The notes below the pieces were generated by a model, which saw only the letters and a list, made by a program, of their open reading frames with translations, made no database searches and was not told the origin of the DNA. Below are positions 1-5,174 of a DNA stretch of 15,179 nucleotides, piece by piece. Numbering within the stretch: position 1 is the stretch's first letter; the number at the start of each line of letters is the position of its first letter. The position numbers and the translations under genes are program-made. This DNA comes from Candidatus Methanophagales archaeon (GTDB lineage Archaea; Halobacteriota; Syntropharchaeia; Alkanophagales; Methanospirareceae): positions 1 to 15,179 of the forward strand of contig JAGLZV010000051.1 in the NCBI GenBank assembly GCA_023131215.1. The letters are read 5' to 3'.

Positions 1-65
1 ATCTCTTTCAAGACCTTTTCATCTGATTCCCCTTCCACTATCACCCCTACCACTTTATGGCACAC
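1..65 (-). CDS. Partial 5' end of a possible Toprim-like / DUF4276-like partner gene
   Basis: Only the first 21 codons are inside the window; the gene continues past the left edge. I place the start at a GTG (65-63) that overlaps the end of the upstream ATPase gene, with a GGGAG ribosome-binding site at 75-79 about nine bases ahead. The peptide reads VCHKVVGVIVEGESDEKVL (first residue Met in vivo). A hydrophobic strand followed by VEGESDE is typical of the first strand and acidic loop of Toprim-like proteins (DUF4276, DUF3226, OLD-type nuclease partners), which often sit directly behind RecF/OLD-type AAA ATPases. The reading frame, overlap and motif are visible; the family name is inferred from about 20 residues and the neighbour, so it is tentative. 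Confidence 0.5.
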   Translation of the reverse strand, partial: MCHKVVGVIVEGESDEKVLKE

Positions 66-1176
66 CGCCTATCTCTCCCGAACACCATACCTCGCCAAGC
101 GGTATATCCTTTATCACACGCTCTTTCATTTCTTCTGGATTCTCTATCTTTCTACAAGTCGTTTTACCCTCTTTCTTCTCAAATATAATTAAATCCTCAG
201 GGTCAACTAAATCTACAAAGAAAGGATTGTGTGTGGTTACTATCACTTGATTTTTCACTGATTTGAATACATCAACCAATAACTCAAGCACTCTTGGATG
301 TATGTAACTCTCAGGTTCCTCAAAACATACCAAAGGAGGAGATTTCGGCGACATAAACACGTAAATGTGAGCCAACAGCCACAGCATTCCGTCTGACATT
401 TCTGAAAGGTCTATTCTTTTTTCTAAATCCCTTTCTACTATTTCTAAGTTAGCCTCACCTCTATCTGTTGGAGGCGTTTCTAAGTATTTAACCTCGGGAA
501 CAGCAGCTTTTAACGTATCTTCAAACTCTGCGTATGCCACCCTGTCTTTATTTCTGAGATAATGTATGACTTGAGAAAGATTACTTCCATCTTTGTTGAG
601 GCGTGCCTCCTCACTTATGCTTTTTCTCTCCCTCAACTTCGAAAGCTCAAAATTGTAAATCTCTATCCCCTCCAGGAATTCTCCAAATTTTACCTGTGAA
701 GGATGAACATGTTCTTTGTAATTACGATTTAAATAGCCTAAGTATAGGTAATTAGGCTGCGTAAATTCTTCATATTTCCCTTTTTTATGATTCCAAAATT
801 GTCCTTTTCCTTCCTCTCCTTTAATAAGGTCTTTCTCACCCAGCGTAAGATGTTCTTTTACCGGATTTTCTTCTGTATTTCCAATACGAACTCCATATTC
901 AATCCTCTCTTCTTTCTCTCCTTTAGTTTCTATGGATAAGCAGATGTCCCTATCCTCTTCACCGTTAAAAACAACCGATTTATAGCTCCCTCTTTTATCT
1001 AAAGCATTCCTTGTAGTTAAACCTTCTCTTATCAATTCCGAAACAAAAGAAAGGAGGTCAAGGAAATTACTTTTTCCACTGTTGTTAGGTCCCACCAGCA
1101 CCGCGAACTTGCCAAGTTCTATCTCTGTCTTATCTCCAAAGCTCTTGTAATTCTCAACTGTCAGTTTTTTTATCAT
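55..1176 (-). CDS. RecF/OLD-type AAA ATPase (AAA_15/AAA_21-like)
   Basis: A 373-residue ABC/SMC-like ATPase of the kind annotated as 'AAA family ATPase'. The N-terminus (KKLTVENYKSFGD) is the usual first strand of RecF/OLD ATPases. Walker A is GPNNSGKS (29-36), a signature-like LSEMSDG is at 257-263, Walker B is LVCFEEPES (282-290) and the switch histidine is in TTHNP (314-318). Residues 90-230 are a family-specific insert with no recognised motif. The head domain therefore looks complete and active. The start ATG lies only about six bases from the transcription start expected from a TATA element at 1204-1212, so the message may be nearly leaderless. It overlaps the next gene on the same strand, which looks like a Toprim partner. 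Such pairs occur in DNA repair and in phage-defence modules; which applies here cannot be decided. It is unrelated to the antiporter genes. Confidence 0.85.
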   Translation of the reverse strand: MIKKLTVENYKSFGDKTEIELGKFAVLVGPNNSGKSNFLDLLSFVSELIREGLTTRNALDKRGSYKSVVFNGEEDRDICLSIETKGEKEERIEYGVRIGNTEENPVKEHLTLGEKDLIKGEEGKGQFWNHKKGKYEEFTQPNYLYLGYLNRNYKEHVHPSQVKFGEFLEGIEIYNFELSKLRERKSISEEARLNKDGSNLSQVIHYLRNKDRVAYAEFEDTLKAAVPEVKYLETPPTDRGEANLEIVERDLEKRIDLSEMSDGMLWLLAHIYVFMSPKSPPLVCFEEPESYIHPRVLELLVDVFKSVKNQVIVTTHNPFFVDLVDPEDLIIFEKKEGKTTCRKIENPEEMKERVIKDIPLGEVWCSGEIGGVP

Positions 1177-1203
1177 TTATCTCACTCATACATCAAAGCT
1201 TGA

Positions 1204-1212
1204 AATATAAAA
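1204..1212 (-). promoter_or_regulatory. TATA box for the AAA ATPase gene
   Basis: On the minus strand this reads TTTTATATT, a good archaeal TATA box. With the usual spacing of about 26 bases the transcript would begin near 1182, six bases before the ATG. Inferred from sequence only. Confidence 0.5.
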
Positions 1213-1298
1213 GTCTTTGTGAAAAGCACTTTCTTTCTAAAGAAGAAACTTGAGTTTGAATTTTTTGGCTTTGCAAAAACTTTTACCAAAAATATACG

Positions 1299-1331
1299 TT
1301 TCTTTGATCAAGCTTTCTTTTTCAAAGAAAG
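1299..1331 (-). terminator. Overlapping inverted repeats at the 3' end of taw3
   Basis: Two A/T-rich inverted repeats share bases here. TTTCTTTGA (1299-1307) pairs with TCAAAGAAA (1322-1330), and CTTTCTTT (1313-1320) pairs perfectly with AAAGAAAG (1324-1331) over a 3-base gap. They span the taw3 stop codon (1308-1310) and could form alternative hairpins at the end of its mRNA. There is no clean T-run, so the terminator role is a guess. Confidence 0.3.
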
Positions 1332-1910
1332 GTTGTAATAAAACCTCTTCAATTTCTCTTTCCCCCTTTCAAGCATGAAATTCGCCTTCGATAGGATAAA
1401 ATCTATGTAAGCTTCGCTGCAAAACATCACACCGTCTTTACCCACTGGAACGTCCATCCTTTCCGTGCTCACTATCTCCACTACCACTTTTCCATTATCC
1501 TTTAAATTTGAAATCGCTTTTATGGAGCTGTATTTAAAACCTGATTCTATTGCTATTCTTAACAACGCCTTTGCCTTCTCTAAATCCCTACATGCCACGT
1601 GCAATATCGGCGATTGGGATAACAGCCATACCTCGCCTTTATTAGAAACACCTGCACTGCTTTTTAACTTTATCGCTTCCAAAACCTCTTCCTTCGTCAC
1701 TGCACGATGCCACTTGCCGATAAACTTCGCTTCTCGCTTCGCCCCTATCTCAGGCAGACAAATCAAAACGATTCTTCCGGAGCAACTGCTCGTTGTAAAG
1801 AAATCTTCGGAGCTGTTTATCTTCTCTATTATTCCTGCTATTTCTTCGTCTGCTCCCCTTATCCGTAATTTCTCAAGCGCCCTCTTCTTTTGCTCTTCAA
1901 ACATTGTCAT
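1308..1910 (-). CDS. taw3: tRNA wybutosine-synthesizing protein Taw3 (TYW3 family)
   Basis: A 200-residue protein with the hallmarks of TYW3/Taw3, the S-adenosylmethionine-dependent N4-methyltransferase in wyosine/wybutosine formation at G37 of tRNA-Phe. The family block FFTTSSCSGRIVL occurs near residues 38-50, followed by GKWHR (about 65-69) and the SPILHVACRD segment (about 100-109), in the expected order and at normal family length. TYW3 proteins occur in archaea and eukaryotes, which supports an archaeal source. The start is ATG at 1910, or the second ATG two codons later; neither has a clear ribosome-binding site, only a weak AGGT. It is transcribed away from the antiporter operon and may use the minus-strand face of the TATA-like element at 1966-1976. 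The C-terminus is lysine-rich (SLKKKA), as expected of an RNA-binding protein. Confidence 0.9.
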   Translation of the reverse strand: MTMFEEQKKRALEKLRIRGADEEIAGIIEKINSSEDFFTTSSCSGRIVLICLPEIGAKREAKFIGKWHRAVTKEEVLEAIKLKSSAGVSNKGEVWLLSQSPILHVACRDLEKAKALLRIAIESGFKYSSIKAISNLKDNGKVVVEIVSTERMDVPVGKDGVMFCSEAYIDFILSKANFMLERGKEKLKRFYYNLSLKKKA

Positions 1911-1965
1911 CGCTACCGAACCTGCTCTCTTGTCTTTTTCTACACTTTCAAGATAATTCCGAAAG

Positions 1966-1976
1966 TTATTTATATC
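1966..1976. promoter_or_regulatory. TATA-like element between taw3 and the antiporter operon
   Basis: TTATTTATATC on the plus strand lies about 40 bases ahead of the mnhF ATG, which predicts a start near 2000 and a leader of about 16 bases. Its complement, GATATAAATAA, is also TATA-like and lies about 56 bases ahead of taw3. One element could serve both directions, or two overlapping promoters may exist. No Shine-Dalgarno precedes mnhF (sequence before ATG: aaccagcgaaaa), which fits a short-leader transcript. Confidence 0.5.
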
Positions 1977-2015
1977 ACATCAATCAAGTGGTTTATTAAC
2001 CAGAACCAGCGAAAA

Positions 2016-2285
2016 ATGATAGAAGTATTTTTAGCTATCGCACTGTTAATCGCACTCACGATATTGTTAAGCTTATACCGAGCAGCGCTTGGACCCGGCG
2101 TGTTTAATCGCGTGGCAGCGATAAACGTAATAGGGACAAAAACAATCGTTCTTTTAGTTATCATTGGCTTTTATTTCGGACAGCCATGGTTCTTCATTGA
2201 CATTGCGCTTCTCTATGCAGTACTAAACTTCATAGGCACTTTAGCTTTCGCAAAATATCTGGAGAGGGGTGAGGTATGGTCTTAA
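2016..2285 (+). CDS. mnhF: Mrp/Mnh antiporter subunit F
   Basis: An 89-residue, three-helix membrane protein of the MrpF/MnhF/MbhB family, one of the small subunits of Na+/H+ antiporter complexes and of Mbh-type membrane arms. Visible marks are the YRAALGPGVFNRVAAINVIGTK block (20-42) after the first helix, and DIALLYAVLNFIGTLAFAKYL (62-82), the typical last helix. I start at ATG 2016 (MIEVFLAIAL); longer forms would begin upstream of the inferred promoter start site and add a non-membrane tail foreign to the family. It is the first gene of the operon and overlaps mnhG by 10 bases, suggesting translational coupling. Confidence 0.9.
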   Translation: MIEVFLAIALLIALTILLSLYRAALGPGVFNRVAAINVIGTKTIVLLVIIGFYFGQPWFFIDIALLYAVLNFIGTLAFAKYLERGEVWS

Positions 2286-2620
2286 TAGACGTGATAGTGA
2301 TATTATTTTTGGCTGCGGGAATTATCTTTATGTTCACTGGCGTAATTGGATTACTGAGATTGCCCGATTTTTACACGAGGCTGCATGCCACTGGGAAGTG
2401 CGACACGCTTGGAGAGGTTCTTATAATCGCAGGTTTGCTGTTATATCATTTCTTCGTTTATAGCCCTGGAGCGGAACTCTCGGTGAAACTTGTACCAGTG
2501 AAGCTCCTGTTTTTAATCGTATTCATTTTTCTCGCCAATCCAACGGCGACACATGCGATAATGAAAGCGGCTTATAAAACGGGTGTGAAGCCGTGGAAGA
2601 AAGGGGATGCGAGGATGTGA
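2276..2620 (+). CDS. mnhG: Mrp/Mnh antiporter subunit G
   Basis: A 114-residue MrpG/MnhG/MbhC family protein with three predicted helices (about 5-27, 46-63, 70-88). The diagnostic segment GLLRLPDFYTRLHATGKCDTLG (25-46) is intact, as is the end block NPTATHAIMKAAY (88-100). MrpG is a structural small subunit needed for assembly and activity of the antiporter. The ATG overlaps mnhF and has an excellent purine-rich site (GGAGAGGGGTGAGGT) immediately ahead. The basic tail (GVKPWKKGDARM) probably faces the cytoplasm. Nothing unusual is seen apart from operon order, F-G-E rather than E-F-G. Confidence 0.92.
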   Translation: MVLIDVIVILFLAAGIIFMFTGVIGLLRLPDFYTRLHATGKCDTLGEVLIIAGLLLYHFFVYSPGAELSVKLVPVKLLFLIVFIFLANPTATHAIMKAAYKTGVKPWKKGDARM

Positions 2621-2639
2621 AGAAGGGGAGGAAGAGAAA

Positions 2640-3167
2640 ATGAACGCTAAATCTGGAAAAGGTTTTGGAATTCTCGTAACGTTTTGTGCCATGTTCCTGT
2701 TCTGGCTTCTCTTATCAGGGCATATTATAACAGAGGAAGGTAAACTTGATGTCTTACATGTCGGAGCAGGTATAATATGCAGTGCGATTATCGCTTTGAT
2801 TTCTCATGACCTGCTGGTGAAGGAAAAGGGAGAGAAAATGCTTTCGAAGTCCTTTAGATTCGTTATTTATCTCGGTTGGGAATTGTGGCAGATAGTACTG
2901 GCGAACTTCGATGTCGCATATCGTGTTCTGCATCCGAAGATGCCCATAGATCCGCTCATAATAGAATTTGATACTTCTTTGCGGAGCGATTTCGCTCTCG
3001 TTACCTTAGCTAATTCTATCACCTTGACTCCAGGAACGATAACCATATTGGTAGATCCTGAAAAGGGTAAGTTTTTGGTGCATGCAATCGCCAAAAAACC
3101 TGCCGATGCGCTATTGGTGGATAAGACGATGCAAAAGAAAGTGGCTGATGTGTACATGGAATGGTGA
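2640..3167 (+). CDS. mnhE: Mrp/Mnh antiporter subunit E
   Basis: A 175-residue MrpE/MnhE/MbhA family protein. Two or three N-terminal membrane segments (about 10-28, 40-58, 72-90) are followed by the cytoplasmic domain with the family marks RVLHPKMPIDPLIIEF (95-110) and LANSITLTPGTITILVDP (123-140), ending in DVYMEW. The start ATG at 2640 is preceded by GGAGG at 2627-2631 with an 8-base spacer, better than the in-frame ATG at 2607 inside mnhG. Length is normal for the family. It is the last gene of the first tight group; 114 non-coding bases follow before the next subunit, with a hairpin and a possible second promoter. Confidence 0.92.
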   Translation: MNAKSGKGFGILVTFCAMFLFWLLLSGHIITEEGKLDVLHVGAGIICSAIIALISHDLLVKEKGEKMLSKSFRFVIYLGWELWQIVLANFDVAYRVLHPKMPIDPLIIEFDTSLRSDFALVTLANSITLTPGTITILVDPEKGKFLVHAIAKKPADALLVDKTMQKKVADVYMEW

Positions 3168-3169
3168 TA

Positions 3170-3218
3170 ATCGCTTGGCGGCGACAATGAAAAATGAAAA
3201 GTGCAAAATCGCAGTTTG
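3170..3218 (+). repeat. Non-coding repeat, copy 1 (after mnhE)
   Basis: An A-rich segment that begins with AATCGCTTGGCG just after the mnhE stop and continues with GAAAAATGAAAAGTGCAAAA. It can be aligned by eye, with small gaps, to the sequence after the mnhC stop (4972-5021). Between roughly 3184 and 3210 most positions agree. It has no open frame. Origin unknown; it may be a decayed short mobile repeat or a shared untranslated region. Confidence 0.45.
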
Positions 3219-3219
3219 C

Positions 3220-3237
3220 AAAAAACGACAGTTTTTT
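3220..3237 (+). terminator. Hairpin with A-run/T-run stem after mnhE
   Basis: AAAAAAC (3220-3226), loop GACA, GTTTTTT (3231-3237): a perfect 7-base stem ending in a T-run. It could terminate transcripts from upstream genes, but the T-run also merges into the TATA-like sequence of the next promoter, so its role is ambiguous. Confidence 0.35.
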
Positions 3238-3249
3238 ATATTATATTTG
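3232..3249 (+). promoter_or_regulatory. Possible internal promoter for the MbhD-to-MnhC genes
   Basis: The T/A-rich TTTTTTATATTATATTTG would place a start near 3264, about 18 bases before the MbhD-like ATG. Inferred from sequence; it could let this group be expressed separately from mnhFGE. Confidence 0.4.
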
Positions 3250-3281
3250 TAAACAAAAAATAGGAGATAAATAAAAAAAAA

Positions 3282-3527
3282 ATGATACCTTCTCTTGACC
3301 TCGTACTGCTCTTTTTAATTGTGGTAATCGCTCTCGTTGCGATAACCGTGAGAGACCTCTTGAGTGCAATCATGCTGTTGTGCGCTTATAGTTTCCTGAT
3401 GGCTATGGTCTGGGTGGAGATGCACTCGGTGGATGTGGCGTTTACAGAAGCTGCCGTTGGCGCCGGTGCAACCACCGCTTTCTTAATCGCTGCTTTATCC
3501 AGGACGGTGAGGTGGGAGAAGAAATGA
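3282..3527 (+). CDS. mbhD: MbhD-like subunit (DUF4040, MrpA C-terminal-type)
   Basis: An 81-residue, three-helix protein matching the DUF4040 domain, which forms part of MrpA's C-terminal region in bacteria and is the separate subunit MbhD in Pyrococcus-type membrane hydrogenase. The diagnostic segment is MHSVDVAFTEAAVGAGATTAFLIAAL (47-72), with the conserved DVAFTEAAVGAG stretch that lines the ion path in Mrp/Mbh. The ATG follows a run of ten adenines; the nearest Shine-Dalgarno (GGAG, 3263-3266) is about 15 bases away, unusually far. The last bases overlap the next start codon as ATGA. Having MbhD as a separate gene rather than fused into MrpA shows that the cluster is of the archaeal Mbh/Mbs layout. 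Confidence 0.85.
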   Translation: MIPSLDLVLLFLIVVIALVAITVRDLLSAIMLLCAYSFLMAMVWVEMHSVDVAFTEAAVGAGATTAFLIAALSRTVRWEKK

Positions 3528-4066
3528 AACTAATATCGCTATCGGCACTCCTCCTTGTAATTTTTTTAGGCGTCCTTTTCATATACGTAGCGGAAGACAT
3601 ACCTGATTTTGGTGACCCGAATTCTCCCCCTAATAGGTATGTCAACCTGTCTATAACTGTTGATGCCGCTGGGTTAGTGGACGATTTGAATAAAGGTGTT
3701 ATCCCAGAGAGTTTAATGGATAAAATTGAAGAAAGAGGGCTTCCACTGCCTTCTGGGGTTGAGAAGATAAAAGAAGGTGAATGGGATGCGATTATTATTC
3801 CAGAGGAGAAGCATTACTATCCTAAGGAGCAGAAATATTACTTTATTAAGAAGGAAGGGGCTAAGTTGTGGGTTTACCGCTATGCGCCCATCATTAGATA
3901 TATAGAGGAAGGACACCATGAGACAGAAGTGCCGAATATGGTAACTTATATTCTCGCTGATTATAGAGGTTACGATACGCTTGGGGAGGTCACCGTTATA
4001 TTTACCGCTGGTGTGGGGGTTATACTATTGTTAAGGAGGCGAGAGAAAAGACCGGAGGCGAGATAA
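3524..4066 (+). CDS. mbhE: MbhE-like subunit (MrpA tail/MrpB-type) with an inserted domain
   Basis: A 180-residue protein with the two ends of the MbhE family: an N-terminal helix (4-22) followed by the DIPDFGDPNSPPNRYVN block (25-41), and a C-terminal YIEEGHHETEVPNMVTYILADYRGYDTLGEVTVIFTAG stretch (126-163) leading into a second helix and a basic tail. In known MbhE-type proteins, as I recall them, these blocks are nearly adjacent and the protein is roughly 100 residues. Here about 85 extra residues (42-125), rich in Lys/Glu/Tyr, separate them. The insert probably sits on the outer side between the two helices. The start at 3524 uses ATGA overlap with the MbhD-like gene and a GGTGGGAG site; an in-frame ATG at 3512 is less likely. 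The function of the insert is not known. Confidence 0.82.
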   Translation: MKLISLSALLLVIFLGVLFIYVAEDIPDFGDPNSPPNRYVNLSITVDAAGLVDDLNKGVIPESLMDKIEERGLPLPSGVEKIKEGEWDAIIIPEEKHYYPKEQKYYFIKKEGAKLWVYRYAPIIRYIEEGHHETEVPNMVTYILADYRGYDTLGEVTVIFTAGVGVILLLRRREKRPEAR

Positions 4067-4069
4067 GCT

Positions 4070-4579
4070 TTGAACTCGGAAAATAGTGAAGCAGGAGAGA
4101 GCAGAGAGAGGGGTGGGGATGTCATAGTAGAGACAGTCGCGAGACTGATGGTTCCTTTTATCCAGTTGTTTGCATTATATGTGATAATACATGGAGCAGG
4201 CGGACCCGGGGGAGGATTTCAAGGAGGCGTGATCTTTGCCGCTTCTTTTGTCTTACTCGTTATTGCTTTTGGTATTGTTAATGCGGGGGACAGATTCCCG
4301 GAAGCCGTAAATACCGCTTTTTTCAGTCTTGGGGTGTATATCTATGCAGGGGTAGGACTCTTGTGCATAATCATGGGTTTTTTATATTTTGGTGTTCCAG
4401 ATGCGCAGTATCTAAACTATGGTTTCATTCCATTAACAGCCCATTTTGAGGAGAACAGGGCTTTGGGGATGGACCTCGTAGAGATAGGAATAGGGATAAC
4501 AGTAATGGCAGTAATCACATCCATATTTTTCAACCTCGTGTGGAAAAGAGAAAGTGAAGAAGGAGGAGAGGAGGGATAG
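4070..4579 (+). CDS. mnhB: Mrp/Mnh antiporter subunit B
   Basis: A 169-residue MrpB/MnhB/MbhF family protein with four membrane helices (about 24-42, 54-70, 83-105, 138-158). Conserved marks are HGAGGPGGGFQGGVIFAAS (41-59; the usual form is HGHxSPGGGFQGG, so the second histidine is Ala here) and ALGMDLVEIGIGITVMAVI (131-149). Translation appears to begin at TTG 4070: GGAGG lies at 4054-4058 with an 11-base spacer, and no ATG or GTG occurs in frame before the first helix. The first 16 residues are hydrophilic (SENSEAGESRERGG), and the C-terminus is also highly acidic. It is four bases downstream of the MbhE-like gene and five ahead of mnhC. Confidence 0.9.
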   Translation: MNSENSEAGESRERGGDVIVETVARLMVPFIQLFALYVIIHGAGGPGGGFQGGVIFAASFVLLVIAFGIVNAGDRFPEAVNTAFFSLGVYIYAGVGLLCIIMGFLYFGVPDAQYLNYGFIPLTAHFEENRALGMDLVEIGIGITVMAVITSIFFNLVWKRESEEGGEEG

Positions 4580-4584
4580 GAACG

Positions 4585-4974
4585 ATGGAATGGGTAATAG
4601 CTGATATTATACTTGCAAAATACAATTACTGGGTTTCCATAATCCTCATGCTCATCGGTTTCTATGCGATGATAGCAAAGGGCAATTTGATAAAAAAGAT
4701 TATCGGATTGAACATATTTCAAACCGCTATATTCCTCTTCTATATATCGCTGGCGGATATAAGAGGAGGAACCGAGCCAATCGTAAGCGAAGAAATAATA
4801 AGCAAAGGCTACGTTTATGTGAACCCATTACCTCATGTGCTTATCCTGACGGCGATAGTGGTTGCGGTTGCCACAACCGCAGTTGCCCTCGCTCTGATAA
4901 TAAGGATGTATGAAGAATACGGGACGATAGAAGAAGAGGAGATAATAGAGAAGGAAAGAGAACTGGGGCTGTAA
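4585..4974 (+). CDS. mnhC: Mrp/Mnh antiporter subunit C (NuoK-like)
   Basis: A 129-residue three-helix protein of the MrpC/MnhC/MbhG family, related to NuoK of complex I. Helices lie at about 16-32, 40-56 and 83-107. The family blocks GLNIFQTAIFLFYIS (41-55) and NPLPHVLILTAIVVAVATTAVALAL (80-104) are intact, with the PLPH motif. In Mrp and Mbh structures this subunit links the MrpD/MrpA channels. The ATG follows a strong purine-rich site (AGGAGAGGAGGGATAGGAACG). The C-terminal tail is unusually acidic (TIEEEEIIEKERELGL). It is the last of the tightly packed small subunits; 200 non-coding bases separate it from mnhD. Confidence 0.93.
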   Translation: MEWVIADIILAKYNYWVSIILMLIGFYAMIAKGNLIKKIIGLNIFQTAIFLFYISLADIRGGTEPIVSEEIISKGYVYVNPLPHVLILTAIVVAVATTAVALALIIRMYEEYGTIEEEEIIEKERELGL

Positions 4975-5021
4975 TATCGCTGCGCAATTGCAAAATGCAA
5001 AGCGCAAATTGAAAATCGAAA
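4972..5021 (+). repeat. Non-coding repeat, copy 2 (after mnhC)
   Basis: Begins at the mnhC stop and runs through ATCGCTGCGCAATTGCAAAA and the following GCAAAGCGCAAATTG. It resembles the A-rich sequence placed in the same way after mnhE (3170-3218). The unit also contains short internal repeats of the type TGCAAA. No open frame; origin unknown. Confidence 0.45.
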
Positions 5022-5048
5022 AACGTGCCACCAGTGTCCCGTTGGAGA

Positions 5049-5071
5049 AAAAGGGCTGCCTTTTACATATT
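5049..5071 (+). promoter_or_regulatory. mnhD: Hairpin and TATA-like promoter ahead of mnhD1
   Basis: AAAAGG (5049-5054), loop GCTG, CCTTTT (5059-5064) form a perfect 6-base inverted repeat that runs straight into TTTTACATATT, a TATA-like sequence. The 5061-5174 segment lines up with the promoter and leader of the second mnhD (13223-13335), including TATA position and GGAGGTAAATAA, which supports its being a real promoter and leader. Confidence 0.5.
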
Positions 5072-5135
5072 TTGTTGTACATTCTGTCTTTGTCTGAAGC
5101 TTTGATAAAAGTGTTTTTGAGCGTTTTAGGATATC

Positions 5136-5174
5136 AAGAGCGAATAGAAAGAGAAAGGAGGTAAATAAAAACTG
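5136..5174 (+). promoter_or_regulatory. mnhD: Conserved leader and ribosome-binding site of mnhD1
   Basis: Contains GGAGG (5157-5161) followed by TAAATAA and a 13-base spacer to ATG. By hand count 29 of 33 bases (5136-5168) match 13297-13329 ahead of mnhD2. The spacing is long but identical in both copies. Confidence 0.65.

Noticed and set aside
1465..1956. 163-codon open frame on the plus strand
   Set aside because: It is antisense to taw3, whose motifs are clear, and its translation (Ser/Phe/Leu-rich) has no family marks.
1890..2015. Upstream extension of mnhF
   Set aside because: The extra residues are not part of the MrpF family and would begin before the expected transcript start; ATG 2016 gives a standard-length protein.
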